64,000 nucleotides of DNA from Ignelater luminosus (taxonomy: Eukaryota > Arthropoda > Insecta > Coleoptera > Elateridae). The translations under genes were made by a program, and so were the position numbers. This document shows, piece by piece, positions 11,985 to 24,547 of this stretch; position 1 is the first letter of the stretch, and each line of letters starts with the position of its first letter. The stretch spans positions 22,887 to 86,886 of the forward strand of contig VTPC01091317.1 in the NCBI GenBank assembly GCA_011009095.1. Reading direction: 5' to 3'. The notes under the pieces are model-generated. The model saw only the letters and a program-made list of their open reading frames with translations, made no database searches and was not told the DNA's origin.

Positions 11985-12235
11985 CCAGCGCAACCAAAGT
12001 CGCATCTCTTTAGGATCAGCCGTTTCTGAGATGCGGAATCTATCTAAACTTTTACGGTTCGGGCTGCGCTTTCCCCCACCGCAACCGCCTTATCCAAGTC
12101 CCGTCTCTTTAGGATCGGCCGTTTCGGAAGTAGGGATGTCCGCCCCCAAAAAAAACGAACGCGAGCAATCTCGCACGCATCCTCCTCGAGCCTTTACCCC
12201 ACTGCCTACCAAGTTCCCGTCTCTCTCTTTAGTTT
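11985..12235. repeat. Short tandem array, period about 105 bp
   Basis: The text 'AGTCGCATCTCTTTAGGATC' near 11999 recurs in altered form as 'AGTCCCGTCTCTTTAGGATC' near 12098 and as 'AGTTCCCGTCTCTCTCTTTA' near 12211. Two of the units continue 'AGCCGTTTC/GGCCGTTTC'. It lies inside the right part of the composite element and is GC-richer than its surroundings. Confidence 0.5.
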
Positions 12236-13094
12236 TTCTTGATCTACATATCATTTAAATTAATGCCAGTAGTTTACTACCACCCTGTATAGAGCATTTG
12301 TAATAAAAATCATTTCGGCAGGAAAATCACTAATTGGTTTTAATATTCAATTATTAATTTCTAAATGAATGTTTAACCGAGATATTATCTAACTGGCTCT
12401 ATAGAATCAAGTAAAACTGAAACAAGGATTTCATTTGCTTCAAGAAATTCATTTAAATGCTATTTATGCATATGTATCATAACAGTTAGATGATTCTCAT
12501 ATAATAACTTTTATGTATTACCATAAAGCCTTATTAGATTAGATATAACTTCCAAAATAATTTTCTATATTAAAGATTTCATACATTTAATTGCGTTGAG
12601 TATTATTTTGCATTTAATTACAAATACTTAGTTTTGTTTTATAGGTTGGAAGTTAGTAATTTTCTGATAAGACTTACACAAAACGATAATTGCTTAATAT
12701 ACTAATTGAAACATTTTGTTTTGTATGTAATGCTCAAGGTATAGTAGCATTATTTAATTATGAATATACAAATCACAACAATGTTTTAAAACTAGCAGAT
12801 GATTATGTATTTTATACAGTAACGACCTATTAGTTATCTTAATTATAATTAACCGATATTCAAATACAAACCAATAAATTATTCATACTTTCATTATTAC
12901 AACACCATATTATACATAGTAACAAAAACGATGTAACATACAGGTTGAAACACACTACACAATGCCACAAAAGTGATTTAAAATACATTTGTAAATCTGT
13001 ATTACACACAACACATCACACATGCACACATTAAAAGCTACAGCCTGAGCCTTGTAATTTTTCTCATGCACATTATGTATCTGCACCGTAACAG

Positions 13095-13359
13095 GTGAAG
13101 CAAGTGGAAGAATACATGGCATATAGGAAGCTTCCAAGGGAAATGCGACAGAGAATAACTGAATATTTTGAACATCGATATCAAGGTAAATTCTTTGATG
13201 AAGAATGTATCCTGGGAGAACTATCAGAGAAACTGCGAGAGGATGTCATCAACTACAACTGCAGGTCACTTGTAGCCTCGGTTCCATTCTTTGCAAATGC
13301 AGATTCAAACTTTGTATCAGATGTTGTTACTAAGTTAAAATATGAAGTCTTCCAGCCAG
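13095..13359 (+). CDS. Ih: Ih channel, C-linker exon
   Basis: 265 nt, starting in phase 0 after acceptor GTAACAG and ending one base into a Gly codon at donor CCAG|GTACGT. It encodes [20 protein letters not shown] and [17 protein letters not shown], the A'-B' helices of the C-linker that couple the pore to the cyclic-nucleotide site. Then come [38 protein letters not shown] and [10 protein letters not shown], leading into the binding domain. Conservation with other insect Ih proteins appears very high. The preceding intron (8172-13094) is 4.9 kb and full of transposon remains. Confidence 0.97.
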
Positions 13360-13414
13360 GTACGTAAATAATTGAAAATTCATGAAAATCATTCTAATTG
13401 GATATATATTCTAG

Positions 13415-13691
13415 GTGATATTATAATAAAGGAAGGAACAATTGGTTCAAAAATGTATTTCATTCAAGAAGGAATAGTAGATATAGTAATGGCCAATGGT
13501 GATGTAGCCACAAGTTTAAGTGATGGCTCCTACTTTGGGGAAATTTGTTTATTAACAAACGCACGGCGTGTTGCCTCCGTCCGTGCTGAAACATACTGCA
13601 ATTTATTTTCATTGTCGGTTGATCATTTTAACGCAGTACTAGATCAGTATCCTCTAATGCGCCGGACGATGGAATCGGTAGCCGCCGAGAG
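13415..13691 (+). CDS. Ih: Ih channel, cyclic-nucleotide-binding domain exon
   Basis: 277 nt after acceptor TTCTAG, completing the split Gly codon, to donor GAGAG|GTCAGT, where an Arg codon is split. It encodes [20 protein letters not shown] and then [20 protein letters not shown], the phosphate-binding cassette. In this cassette the FGE and the RR..SVRA Arg contact the cyclic nucleotide in HCN channels. [20 protein letters not shown] follows and forms the C-helix. All key residues of a cAMP-responsive site are present, so modulation by cAMP is expected from the family. The intron before this exon is only 55 bp. Confidence 0.97.
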
Positions 13692-14117
13692 GTCAGTGCG
13701 TTGGTTGGTATAAAGAACCTATGAGGTTTTATTGAATTATACTTGTTTCATCGCTTCTCTAATGTCTGCTCTCATGTAGATTTTATCAGTAATATTAGCA
13801 AATCAGAATTAGTTATTAATATTATTTTTTATGCAATGTTGCCTTTCTCATGGTAATGGTTTCCCTCTACACTGTAACTTGCAACTTTTCACTTTTTGCG
13901 CCACTATTAGTCACAAATACTGATACTATATTGTAAAGAAAGTACTTAAATAATTGTGATTTATTAGAATTTTAGTAGCAATGAAAATTATTAAAAAGAA
14001 ATAGAAAATATTTAAGTACGTGAATTACTATTATGGTATCACCTATTTTGGTATACTTGGTTAGTTATTTACACTTGATAAAGTCTAGTCACTTGCACAA
14101 AATATGTACAATTTATA

Positions 14118-14381
14118 CAGGGTGTTGTATTTGAGATTCTTTTCAAATTATTAACTAATTAAAAATTTAGAATTTGATGAAGATAAAGTTTATCATTTAA
14201 ACAACAAAGTCTTATTTAAAAATAGAATACATTTGGGAAAACAAAGTATTCTATGGGAGATAACATTCACTAAAATATTCTGCAATTTTCAAACTTTCAA
14301 CCTTTCGTGGATAATTTTTTTTTCTAATCTGACAGCAGTTGTTTTATTTTTCAAACTGGAAGTTCTACTCGAGACACCCTG
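14118..14381. mobile_element. Short TA-flanked MITE
   Basis: A 264-bp segment whose ends are CAGGGTGTTG on the left and, reverse-complemented, CAGGGTGTCT on the right, with TA on both sides. Only about 8-10 terminal bases pair, and the interior shows no coding sequence. It lies in the last Ih intron (13692-18122). The terminal CAGGGTGT is shared with several other elements in this window. Confidence 0.65.
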
Positions 14382-14839
14382 TATTGATGTATGTAGAGCT
14401 TAGGGAGACATGAACTGCAAGCTAAAATCACTTATGTACATCTTTGCTTTTCTTTTAACAAAAGGTAATTTTGTTCAGATTAATGAAAATGAATTGTTGA
14501 CATAAAAGTCTAGAATTTGTTAGATTTCAATGTATTTTACAGCCACTTTCTTAAATTAAAAAATACATTCCCAATCTTTATATAACTAATTTATGGTATC
14601 AGGTTTCTCCATTTATGATTCATTTAATGCTCACGTTATAATAAATTTAACAGTTTATAAAATATTGTTTTGCTTAAAAGTAATAAGAGAAAAGCATCAG
14701 TAAATGGTATTAAAAGAAATGCTAAAACTTGGAATTTTCAACGACAGTTGTTTATTATTATTATTAAACTTTGCTAATGGAGAATTATACCTTGGCAGTC
14801 ACAGGATTAAAGGATTAAAGACAAACTCTGTATAATATA

Positions 14840-15582
14840 TAGGGTGTCCCCAGATCGAGTTAACAATAGGTGTGAAAGACAAAAGATTTTCGAGTTGAGA
14901 TTTGAGCCTGTGAAGATCAGCCCTGCTTGATTAGAAACTAACTTGCGCTATATTCTTATTTTTTAATAATCAAGCAGGCTTTGATAGGTATCAAAAACTT
15001 ATTTTTGGTGTAGGTAAAGTACCTTTTCCGTGAGATATATCGAGAAATTCTATAAGCAAAAGTTGGTCAGAATGCAAATTTATGCCCACATACCAAATCT
15101 GAAAACAATCGGCACAATTTGATTTTTCACTTTTTTTTAAATTTTACAACAGTGAATTTAAGAAAATAAATTTTATCAGTACTATTAATTACAGGAAGGT
15201 TTACTCTATGTAATTGCCACTTGACTGAACACATTTTTCAAGACGAACTTTAAAACCGTGGCAGTTACATAGAGTAAAGCTTCCTGGAATTTAAAAAACT
15301 CAAATTGTGCCGATTGTTTTCAGATTTGGTATGTGGGAATAAATTTGCATTCGGAACAACTTTTGCGTATAAAATTTCTCGATATATATCACGGAAAAGG
15401 TACTTTACCTGCACTGGACATAAGTTTTTGATACCTTTCAAAGCCTGCTTGATTTTTCAAAAATAGAAATATGGTGCAAGTTAGTTTCTAATGAAGCAGG
15501 GCTGATCCCCACAGGCTCGAATTTCAACTCGAAAATCTTTTGTCTTTTACATGTATTGTTAAGTCGATCTGGGGACACCCTG
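14840..15582. mobile_element. Foldback MITE, nearly entire length self-complementary
   Basis: A 743-bp element with ends TAGGGTGTCCCCAGATCGAG and, reverse-complemented, CAGGGTGTCCCCAGATCGAC, flanked by TA at 14838-14839 and 15583-15584. The arms can be followed inward to AGGAAGGTTTACTCTATGTA on the left and its complement on the right, leaving a loop of only about 40 bp near 15223-15262. The left arm carries roughly 60 extra bases near 15130-15190 (a T-rich stretch followed by AACAGTGAATTTAAG). No coding sequence. Located in the last Ih intron; if transcribed with it, it would form a very long RNA hairpin. Confidence 0.9.
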
Positions 15583-15584
15583 TA

Positions 15585-18122
15585 TAATACTAAGTACTGC
15601 TTTTAACTACTTAAGATATCAATCATCATAAATTTATTTAATAAAATTGGTGTTTATTAACGCCTTGCTTATAGTTTCAGAGATATAGGAATGCTGTATA
15701 AACACAAAACTTTCATTTTTTAACAGAGCCTTCATATACCAGTTTTTTTTTTAAATTCTTTCCAATATTTCTCATTTATCAGTGAACTTGTTCAACAATG
15801 TGGCCTATCATACCCTTGTGTTGCCTATTAAATCATATCAACTCATGTGTCTTATTTTTATGAAAACTTTCAAATACCCTCCACTCCTGTCTAAGTTGGG
15901 AAGATATATTGGAGAAAATAGGATGAACAAATTTGGTTAATTGGGTTGATTCTTTCATAGGTGGCGCCACAGCACATGTCAACAAAATCTTAAATGCGAT
16001 AGAGAATCAAGTGACACTCTGAAAGATTTTTTTATTCCTCATCTAATAGTGTGAATATCTTTCTAATTTATTGTTTAAATCTTTATTTCTATAAAGTAAT
16101 ATCCTTCGCAATGAACTTGAAAACGGCACGTCAGAAAAAAACACTCCATACTGAAAGGAAAATATTGATTTTTAATTTTAAAGGGTTGAACAAAACAATA
16201 GCATCAATATTTTTCTAGTTTCCACTTTATATTTAAAAGTTTCAAGTTGATATGTACAATAGCCCCACCTATGAAAGAGTGAAGGTTGACTTTTCAGTAT
16301 GAATGGTACTTTTTAATTCAATCATAACATTATTTACCCCGTCTTTCTCTGATGTCTGTTTCTGAGTTACATGGACAGGTTTATTTTATTATCAGTTTCC
16401 CTTCTCATTTGGAATTTCAAAATGACACATGCTATAGCACCACCCACAAAAAAATCAACATCTTAGTTTTCAGAATAAAGCTTAGTACTTTTCACCCCAC
16501 TCATAATATTGTCATTTATTCCATCTTTCAGTGATGTACCATTCCTAAGTTTTGATAGCTACAGGATTTATGTTTTTTCCATATTGATGCTCAATTATCT
16601 CTTTTAAAGTATATTATAATGCTTGATGAAATACCCTACATGACATATTTTACCTGTACCTCTAAAAATGAACAAGACAGTCAATAATCCTATTGTCAAA
16701 ATACAACCAATAATCCCACAATATTCATTTTTTTTCTGTGTTGTTTACTTCAGCATTTTAAACTGATTTATAGTAAACAGCCTAATGATTTGAATTGTTG
16801 ATATTGTTTTTGTTTATCTACATCTTCTGTCAATTTGTGGATTGAATCTGGATTAGCATGATATTTCATGTGTGTTCTATTTACTTTTATCATGAACTGA
16901 CTTGACAGTTTGCAAACTAACTAGTTCATATACTAGTTATGTTGTCCAAGCAGACCTTTGAAAATCACAGTCCACACATAACAATTTTTAGTTTGATGTT
17001 TGATGTAAAGATTTCATCCCCAATTTCAACCTCCTCCACATGGTAATTTTTTTTAATTGCAAGGAACATCAAGCGATACATCATTTAGAAGGGTTTGGAA
17101 TTATTCTCTATAAACTTTATTTCTTGTTTCTTCTCTAACTCTCCGTCACTTCAAACACATTTCTCAACAATTTGTTGCTGTAAGGTCTAAATACTCCATT
17201 TGAGTTTCATATACTTTCGATTTAAGATAATCCTGTAAAAAGAAAATCTGGTAATCTTGACAACCATTGTTGAAGAATGACCTATTCATTTGATACCTTA
17301 AGATCCTCATCTTTTTAGGAAAAACAACTGGTTATAGAGGGTTGATATCTTTTTCATTAGTTTAATCTAAATTTCATTAGGATCACAGATAATGATACTG
17401 TTTTCTTGAAAATTAATGAAAATCAAAATACCATTGGTAGATTTCCAAAAACAGTGCAGTTCATATCTACAGCGTTTTGTAGTGAGTGTAATTAACACAA
17501 GAGATTTGATTGTAGATTAGAAGCAAGTTTGATTTTACATAGCAGCACAAACAATACTATTCTTAGATATGAAAGTCTTTTCCAATTAACTATCGGTTGT
17601 ATAGTAGCTTAGATTTTCAGCACATATGTAAATACACACATTTAGCAGATTCTATTCTGAATTGATACTTCTCTCAAACTAGAATATTGATCAAACGATC
17701 ACTTCTTATTAGTTTCTGCAGTTTTTAGCTGCACTTTTCTATATAAGGTAATCTTGTAGATTAAAACTTTCTTGCACTTTAAAAAGAAATATAGTAACAG
17801 TAAATAAATCCTTATAAGCAGTATTAGATATGTAAATAGTGACTAGACTCTAGAAATTGTATGCAGTAGTTACCTACACACACGAAGAACACCACATGGT
17901 GAAAAGCGATGCAACTTGACTAATTCAATAAAACACAAAATACCCATCCACACCCACATTTTTTTTTATAATAATTTTATACATTTTCCAAATCTCCCTT
18001 CAATAATTTTATAGTATTGCTTTTCTCATTGTACAAACATTTTAAAGCTTTTATCAATTGTTTTGCTGTTAGAAAGTAAATAAATGGTAAATGCAATGAT
18101 TATGAATTCATTCTCTTTGCAG
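15585..18122. other. Remainder of the last Ih intron; inverted and direct repeats at 15935-16545
   Basis: No coding sequence. An inverted pair, 'TTCTTTCATAGGTGGCGCC' near 15950 and 'GCCCCACCTATGAAAGAGTG' near 16262, brackets about 340 bp. It is followed by two diverged direct copies of a 'TACTTTTTAATTCAATCATAA' type segment near 16300 and 16485. These look like old MITE remains. The intron ends in the acceptor CTTTGCAG at 18115-18122. Confidence 0.55.
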
Positions 18123-18453
18123 GCTAAATAAGATTGGCAAAAATCCTAATCTAGTAACACATAAAGAAGAAGATTTGGGTAGCGAAAGTAAAACGATCAA
18201 CGCAGTTGTGAATGCACTAGCTGCAGAAGCAGATCACGTAAATGGATCTGATGAATCGGTAGCACGACTGAATTCAAGCGATCGTAGTTTACACGAGCTA
18301 GGGAGGACACTGAAAAGATTAACTCTTCCCAGGCCTAAGTCAGAAAATAATTTTGCATCACAAGATATTCCTTTACAGCGAGGTAGTGAACACAATGGTC
18401 GGCCATCCTTCCACAAATCAGACACATTTCATAAGGAGTCTACGTTTCAATGA
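18123..18453 (+). CDS. Ih: Ih channel, last coding exon (C-terminal tail)
   Basis: 331 nt after acceptor CTTTGCAG. The first base completes the Arg codon split at 13691, and the frame ends at TGA 18451-18453. It begins LNKIGKNPNLVTHKEEDLGS, then TINAVVNALAAEADHV, both conserved in insect Ih. A less conserved Ser-rich tail with RTLKRLTLPRPKSENN follows, ending in KESTFQ. The five exons in this window add up to 1242 nt, exactly 414 codons including the stop, with all phases consistent. This supports the exon model. The mammalian HCN C-terminal tripeptide SNL is not present. Confidence 0.95.
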
Positions 18454-18460
18454 CGCCACT

Positions 18461-18600
18461 CCACGCACTAGTGCTCTGTGCTTACTGATCGTCTGTGCCA
18501 ACTGCTAATTATTACAGTGATAACTACTGACAAGTCTAACAGTTAGCACAGATCACTATCAACTGCAGACTGACACCAACTTGGAGTGCTAGTGCGTGCT
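18461..18600 (+). other. Imperfect hairpin just downstream of the Ih stop codon
   Basis: The outer arms are CACGCACTAG at 18462-18471 and CTAGTGCGTG at 18589-18598, complementary over ten bases, with weaker pairing continuing inward. The inner arms are TGATC..TGTGCCAACTG (18486-18503) and CAGTTAGCACAGATCA (18540-18555), pairing at all but one position apart from a 3-nt bulge. The segment is richer in G+C than the surrounding flank. It may be a structured 3' UTR element or the worn remains of a small inverted-repeat transposon. Confidence 0.45.
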
Positions 18601-19852
18601 GCTTTGCTGTGTCTTGTCTACAAGCAATACGTGCAAAAGGACACTGCGCTAGAATTGTGCAATATTAGGAATTACATTAAGTTAGCTTGAAACATTAGGT
18701 GCTCAATTAGTTATCTAATTACATTATGAATAATGACGACCTGATTTTTGGTTTATTTTGTTTTAAATAATTTTAGAAGAAAACTTTTTATTACGATAAA
18801 ACTTCTATAGATTGTGATAAGTTAAATAAAAAGAAAGAATTCGTAATATACGTAAAATCTTTATACTAAGAAATTGAGCAGAAGTTTCAGACAATGAGGA
18901 AAACAGGGATGCATGAATACGCAATTTTTCTTTAGTTACTTTTTTAAGTTTTGATTTTAAAGTTTCTAAACTTGATTTCGTTTTCAAGAATTTCAACTAA
19001 AAAAGAACAATTGAATACTTCTATTAAATAATGGTCTAAATGCCAAAAAAAAATCGAAAACTAGTTAATACTTAAAATGTGTCCTATGTACTCTTCCCGA
19101 GTAAAATCTTTATTGTCATACATTGATTTATCTGAAATGTTCTATAAAATATGTCACTTATTATAAAACTAATTCTTTTTGTCTTTTTGTTTTTATTAAT
19201 AAAAATATGTGATTGTTTCAGTTCTAGCTTTCTGGTACTTAGAACATTATTCAATTCAATGCTTCAATTGTGAAATTATAATTTTTATTTAAAAATATTA
19301 ACAATATTATTTTGTGTGGAAGCATTATTACTGAATTGTGAATGTGTGTTTTACATTTTAATGAAGTGTTCTGCTAATGCCAAGACATTATTGTTAGACA
19401 AATAAATGTATAAAACATACAATGTGTATCTCCCAAGATAATGTTTAGATAAGAATTTCTTTACATCTAGTTATGAAAAAATAATTGAATATTTATTATT
19501 TAAAGGGTTACTGATTTTTAACTTAATACTGATAGGTTTGTTAATGCCTAAAAGGAAATCAAAGATTGAATGATGTGAATATAGTGTTGTTATAATGAAG
19601 CTATACATTTTAGAGCTAACGGAGAGCTGGTCTCTTATATTACTAAAGAATATTTTCGTCTTTAATGAAATTTTTACAAAATATAAATTTTAAATTTGTT
19701 TATCACGGTTATAATTAAACTGCACTGAAGAGATAAAAATATTAATATTATATTGAAAAGTAATCATTAGTAAGTTCCAATTTTAGCAAAAAGAATCCCT
19801 GTTAATAAAAAGTGACTAAATTTGTGGTAACTAGTACCTAGTACCAGTGTGA

Positions 19853-19973
19853 CTTACTATTCATCTACACTCCTGTCTCTTTTTTGTTTATTATTGTATA
19901 ATTCGTAAAGATTTCAAATTAATCCAATATAAATAAAAAAACATACAAGGATGTAGATGAATAGTGAGAGTAA
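19853..19973. repeat. Small inverted repeat
   Basis: 'ACTATTCATCTACACTCCTG' at about 19856-19875 pairs with 'AGGATGTAGATGAATAGTGA' at about 19948-19967. The loop is about 70 bp and includes poly-A-like text. It directly abuts the MITE beginning at 19974. Confidence 0.5.
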
Positions 19974-20583
19974 GCGTAGTTTTACACGACAGTAAATTTT
20001 AACATAAATTTTTGTATAAATTTCTACATAAATATTTTACACCGTTGCAAACGCATTTTTCGTACAAAATTTTTGACTATTTACATGTAGAAAAAATGAA
20101 AAAATTCTCTCTCAAATATGCGCCAATATTATGCGCAGTATACCAAAACCGCCAGTATCACATGAACGTAAAATTTTACTATTTTATATTTTATGTTGAG
20201 ATCACTATAGCAACCATTATTATATTGGATCTTGTCGGCATTCTTTATAAAAAAAAAGTACACCAAAGCAAATACTACGCGTGATAAATCAAAAACCACA
20301 AAATACAAATAACTTCATAAAATCAACGTTTTCGTAACCTCTAAACATAAACAAACAATTTAGGTTATGATTTCTTTCGTGTTCATTTTGTTATCCAGAG
20401 ATGTCACTTGCAAATGTGATTAAACACGCATAGCGCCATTGAGAAATTTTACATAAAATTTATTACAAGTTGCAAACAGCAAACACGACTTAAAAAAATT
20501 TTTATTTAATTTTTTATTTCAAAATTTCTCGACAATTTTATACAGAAATTTATGTTAAAGTTTACTGTCATGTAAAACTACGC
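19974..20583. mobile_element. MITE with TAA target duplication
   Basis: 610 bp. The ends are GCGTAGTTTTACACGACAGT (left) and, reverse-complemented, GCGTAGTTTTACATGACAGT (right); pairing extends about 55-60 bp with few mismatches. It is flanked by TAA at 19971-19973 and 20584-20586. A 3-bp TWA duplication is typical of PIF/Harbinger-derived MITEs, which is my tentative classification. A 90-codon open frame inside has no recognisable motif. Confidence 0.75.
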
Positions 20584-23500
20584 TAAATGAGAGTAAGTTA
20601 AATAATGAACAACAAAACATGATGGATACGACATGATATTTGATGAATAATAATATTTCAAAATATTAAATGAATCGTTGGAATGAATTAGAAATTTCTA
20701 AATAACAAAGCTGGTATATGACCAACATTTTGTTCTGATTTATTGTTAGTACAAGTTTTACAAAATTCAGATAGTTTCTCAATATATAATTTTTGGATAA
20801 AGACAACTTAAGACTCTCGAAATTTCAATACAATAAATAAATTATAAATATATAATTTTAAAGGAATGTATTCAGATTGTTTGATGCTGGTTGACTTAAT
20901 GAACTTATTGAGACGTTAACGTTAAAGTGTCAGTCAATTTAATAATCAACTTTTTACCTGAAGTATTATACAAGAATGTACTATTTTTGTGTAACCAGAA
21001 GGTTAGTTTTTACAACTGAACATAATTTATTAATATCTTCCTTTAGAAGCATGTAAATATTTTAGAATCATTTAAACATGTAAGGGTATCGAATACTATT
21101 AAGAAAGTCCTAAAAACATAAAAAACGCTGTGTACAAAATTCATACCTATTTAATAAGATTTGTCCCTACTAGTTTGTAGGATATTTGTTATAAAACAAT
21201 TTCTAGAAAAGAATAAGTGAATTATCTCGATTTTAGTTTTGTTGATTGATATCTTATTAATAACCTTGACATATTTATTAATTTACACGATATTCAAAAT
21301 AATTCAGTAACTTGCTTATAATAAATTCTTTTCAATTTTAACTTTTATCTTTGATAAAACTGATTTCGAATTTACCTAGGTGTCTTATTTAGTTCTAGAA
21401 TAAGATGAACCATTTTATACCTACCAATACAGTAAAATTACTCCCAAGTAGTAAGTTATGTAACAGGAACAATGTTGATGTCAATTTTTAAAAACCAGGA
21501 TTACAATCTAGTTCATATCTTTTACCTAAGGCTTCTTTTATCTGATACAAACATGCCATAAATGATACTAAATTAAACATCAGAGATAAAATAAAAGCAA
21601 CAAAATAATAATAAAAATGCATTAAGAAATAAAGTTATTTATACAGGGTGTTCTTAACAGTGAAGGTGCTTACTGTAAAAATTTACAGTAGAGATGGTAA
21701 AGACATTAAGTGAGAAAATTAATGAGAAATTTTACTGTATTTGAAATATTTTAAAGTTAAACTTTAACCCACCTTGATATATTCAATTAAATGTGATCTA
21801 GAACTTTATTTTTTTAAAATAAAGTTTTGTGAATAACAAAACTTAAATTTATTTTTCTACATTAAATTTATTTAACTTATTACATGATTATATAAGGCAA
21901 CTTAAAATGCAACATAGGTTTAGAAAATTCAATTATGAAAATGAAAAGTAGTATATAGTTCTTACTATTCCGTTTGTTTAATTTCGATACTTTAGTCGAC
22001 CAAAAATCAGGACTGCATTAGCACACAAAACTACACCTGATACTAAGTCCTGCAAGTTAGTATCAGTAGAAAATCAGAACTAAAAATAATAGCCAAGTAG
22101 TTCCAACTTATAGGCCTAAAGTAAATTGAGAAATTTTAAGTAGGAAACAGCAGGACTTTTTTCCTACCATACTATGGAACTAGCCAGATTACTCCCATCC
22201 ACCACTTCTCGTCTTGATTTGATGTATTTTCATTAAAACCTGCTCTTTGTTCGACTCGTTTTATTTTTAATCCCATGTTTGATGTAACAATGGAACACAA
22301 TTTTTTAAAAGACTTATCTGTACTCTTTTCTATGTATTATTTTGTAGAATTTTTGTAAATGCATTAACATTAAGATTGTGGAAATGGTTATACTTTTTGG
22401 ATTTAAAAAACTGTGGTCAGTATTTTTAATTGTTGTAAACACTTAATAAAATCCAGAAAGTGACCCTAAACATGATTTTAATGGCATCTTTTGTACATTA
22501 TGTAAATATATGTACGTCAGTGTGGCTAGGTCCTAGTCAGTTAATATAACGATATGAGAGAGACTCCAGACATTGTTAGCTGTGATCTTACTAAATGAAT
22601 GTCGTATCATTAATAATGGAGGTCTACTTTTGAACGATTTCGCATTAACATTATTATAATTTTATTAGCAAGTTTATTTATTTAGATAATCTTTAATTTA
22701 TTTCCTACTGTAAGTAAAATTGAAAACTCATGCAATGTGCTTGCAATATTTTTTCTCTATAAGTGGTATCTACTTAAGTATCCCATCTCATTAAAAATCC
22801 ATAAATAAAACCAGGTCATTAAATTTAATCAAAATATATTCTTAACAAAAATCCCTTTTTTTCAAATAAACAATCTAAATTTAACCCTCAGTTAAAATAA
22901 TATCAAAAAACTGATTTTCAACATTATTGAATACCTAGTGATATTTAGTTTTTAAATATGTACAGTAATTTTAAGTGTAGGTGACTGATATCAATATTAA
23001 CGTGTTAACTTTAGTTATGTTACTGCTAGAAAGGGATGTGCATTAATATTCATTAAGTCTCTAACACTGTGATTCTTTATCTAGACTTTTTATGTATTCA
23101 GGTAGTTTGATCCTGCCGATAAACAATGACTATATTGTTCATTTTTTAAAAGTCATTGTTATCAAATATTGGATCTGGTTCATTTCTGCTGTCTAAAGTT
23201 AAAACCTAGTAACTTGAGTTACTAGATTATAAACTTCGCCTTTTCATGCTACGTTAAAACTTACCTACTTGTGCAACAATTTCTAGTAACTTAGAATGAA
23301 TGGCTTTATTGAATGCTGGTTAAGTGAGAATTGCTAGGTTTTGACAGAAAATGGCAGAATTGTATTTTGTTGAAACTAAAATGTATAAAAACATAAAGCA
23401 CTTTGCTTTGCATGGTCGTAACAACATGAAGTTTCATTCAGTTTGGGAAATAATTATTGAACTTTTCTAAATATAATAAAATAATTACAAATAATTTCAG

Positions 23501-24547
23501 AATCTTGGCTTTTCTCGGTTCACTTATGTTTTAAGGCATAATTTGTAGAAGATAGTGCACATTATTTCATGCAGTAGCATTAAACAATAGACAAAAATCT
23601 AATTATAAGTAGATAATATTATAAACGATATCAATTATATCATAATTTATGTTAAACTTAGTTCAACTAATTCTTGCCATAAAGAATTTTTAGCCTAGAC
23701 TGAAATTATATATTGCTTTGTTACATACAGATATTTAGACTAACATAGAAAAAACATTTTAGTTAAAAAGTGATAATTAAATAATAAATAGTCACAAGAG
23801 TACGACAATTACACTGCAGAGCTAAAATGAATCTACATAATATTTTTACCAAAAGTGCTCATGCTGTTATCAAATCTAGAAAATATATTTGATTGGAAGT
23901 GATGCTTTTATCAAAAAAAAAAAATGAAATTTGAACTGTTATTACTCTATCGTTACTTTTCCACTGATATTTATTAATCACTCCACTCATGTTTCACATG
24001 TAATGATACTTTGTAGTTTTAATTTCTGTTATTTTCACATTTATCTATTATTTAAATTTTCAAAACATGTAAATAATATTGTAGAAAAGTGCCTCTTTTA
24101 AATTGCGCATAGCTATACTCTCTTGGTCAACTATTAGAGTAAATTATTTAAGTGTTTTAACTGTTGTTATAATTTGGTTTATAAGTGAATAAAGCTGCAT
24201 TTTTACAGTTGACTTCAATTTCTCTTTATTTTAATATCACTTTCTATATAGCAATTTAACAACCTATAAAATACTACACGAGATCATACATATATCAAAT
24301 TTTAAATATCTCATCTTTATCGTTGTCTTGCATTTTAAATTAATGACTACAATCACTGCATTATTTTATACATACTTCACGACTACTGTAAAAGAATCGA
24401 TAAGAGGATTATTAAGTTGAAGTTAAATAAATACAGTACGTACCTGTTATTCTACATGTTGAAATTATAATAAACTACAAGGCAATACATAGCATTAATA
24501 TAGCAAAACCTATACGTTCATATTTACTCATTATTAAAGCAGCTAAA

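Larger units (their letters stand above)
8993..12287. mobile_element. Composite inverted-repeat element holding a hAT relic
   Basis: The left end at 8993 (CAGGATGTTAGTAAACTGCT, continuing GGCATTAATTTAA) pairs with the right end at 12287 (reverse-complement CAGGGTGGTAGTAAACTACT, then GGCATTAATTTAAA). TA dinucleotides flank both ends (8991-8992, 12288-12289). The pair encloses about 3.3 kb, most of which is secondary: a hAT transposase relic ending at 11774, a fragment of the family A MITE, and a GC-rich block at about 9655-9840 with the hairpin CTCCGC-GTTA-GCGGAG. A further diverged left-type end lies at 11808 (CAGGATGTTAGTTTACGG). The original element was therefore probably short and was enlarged by later insertions. 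It sits in the Ih intron. Confidence 0.65.
18454..24230 (+). other. 3' flank of Ih, possibly a very long 3' UTR; no other gene seen
   Basis: 5.8 kb of AT-rich DNA with no convincing coding sequence. Just after the stop, 18461-18600 can fold into an imperfect hairpin (separate entry). A 610-bp MITE lies at 19974-20583, and a lone MITE end (CAGGGTGTTCTTAACAGTGA) starts at 21644. Several AATAAA signals occur (for example near 18825 and 24188). The one near 24188, followed by GCTGCATTTTTACAG, looks like a reasonable distal poly(A) site. Which is used cannot be told from sequence alone. Confidence 0.35.

Noticed and set aside
23205-23224. Near-perfect palindrome CTAGTAACTTGAGTTACTAG
   Set aside because: Nine-base arms are not rare in AT-rich DNA of this length and no function is suggested by context.
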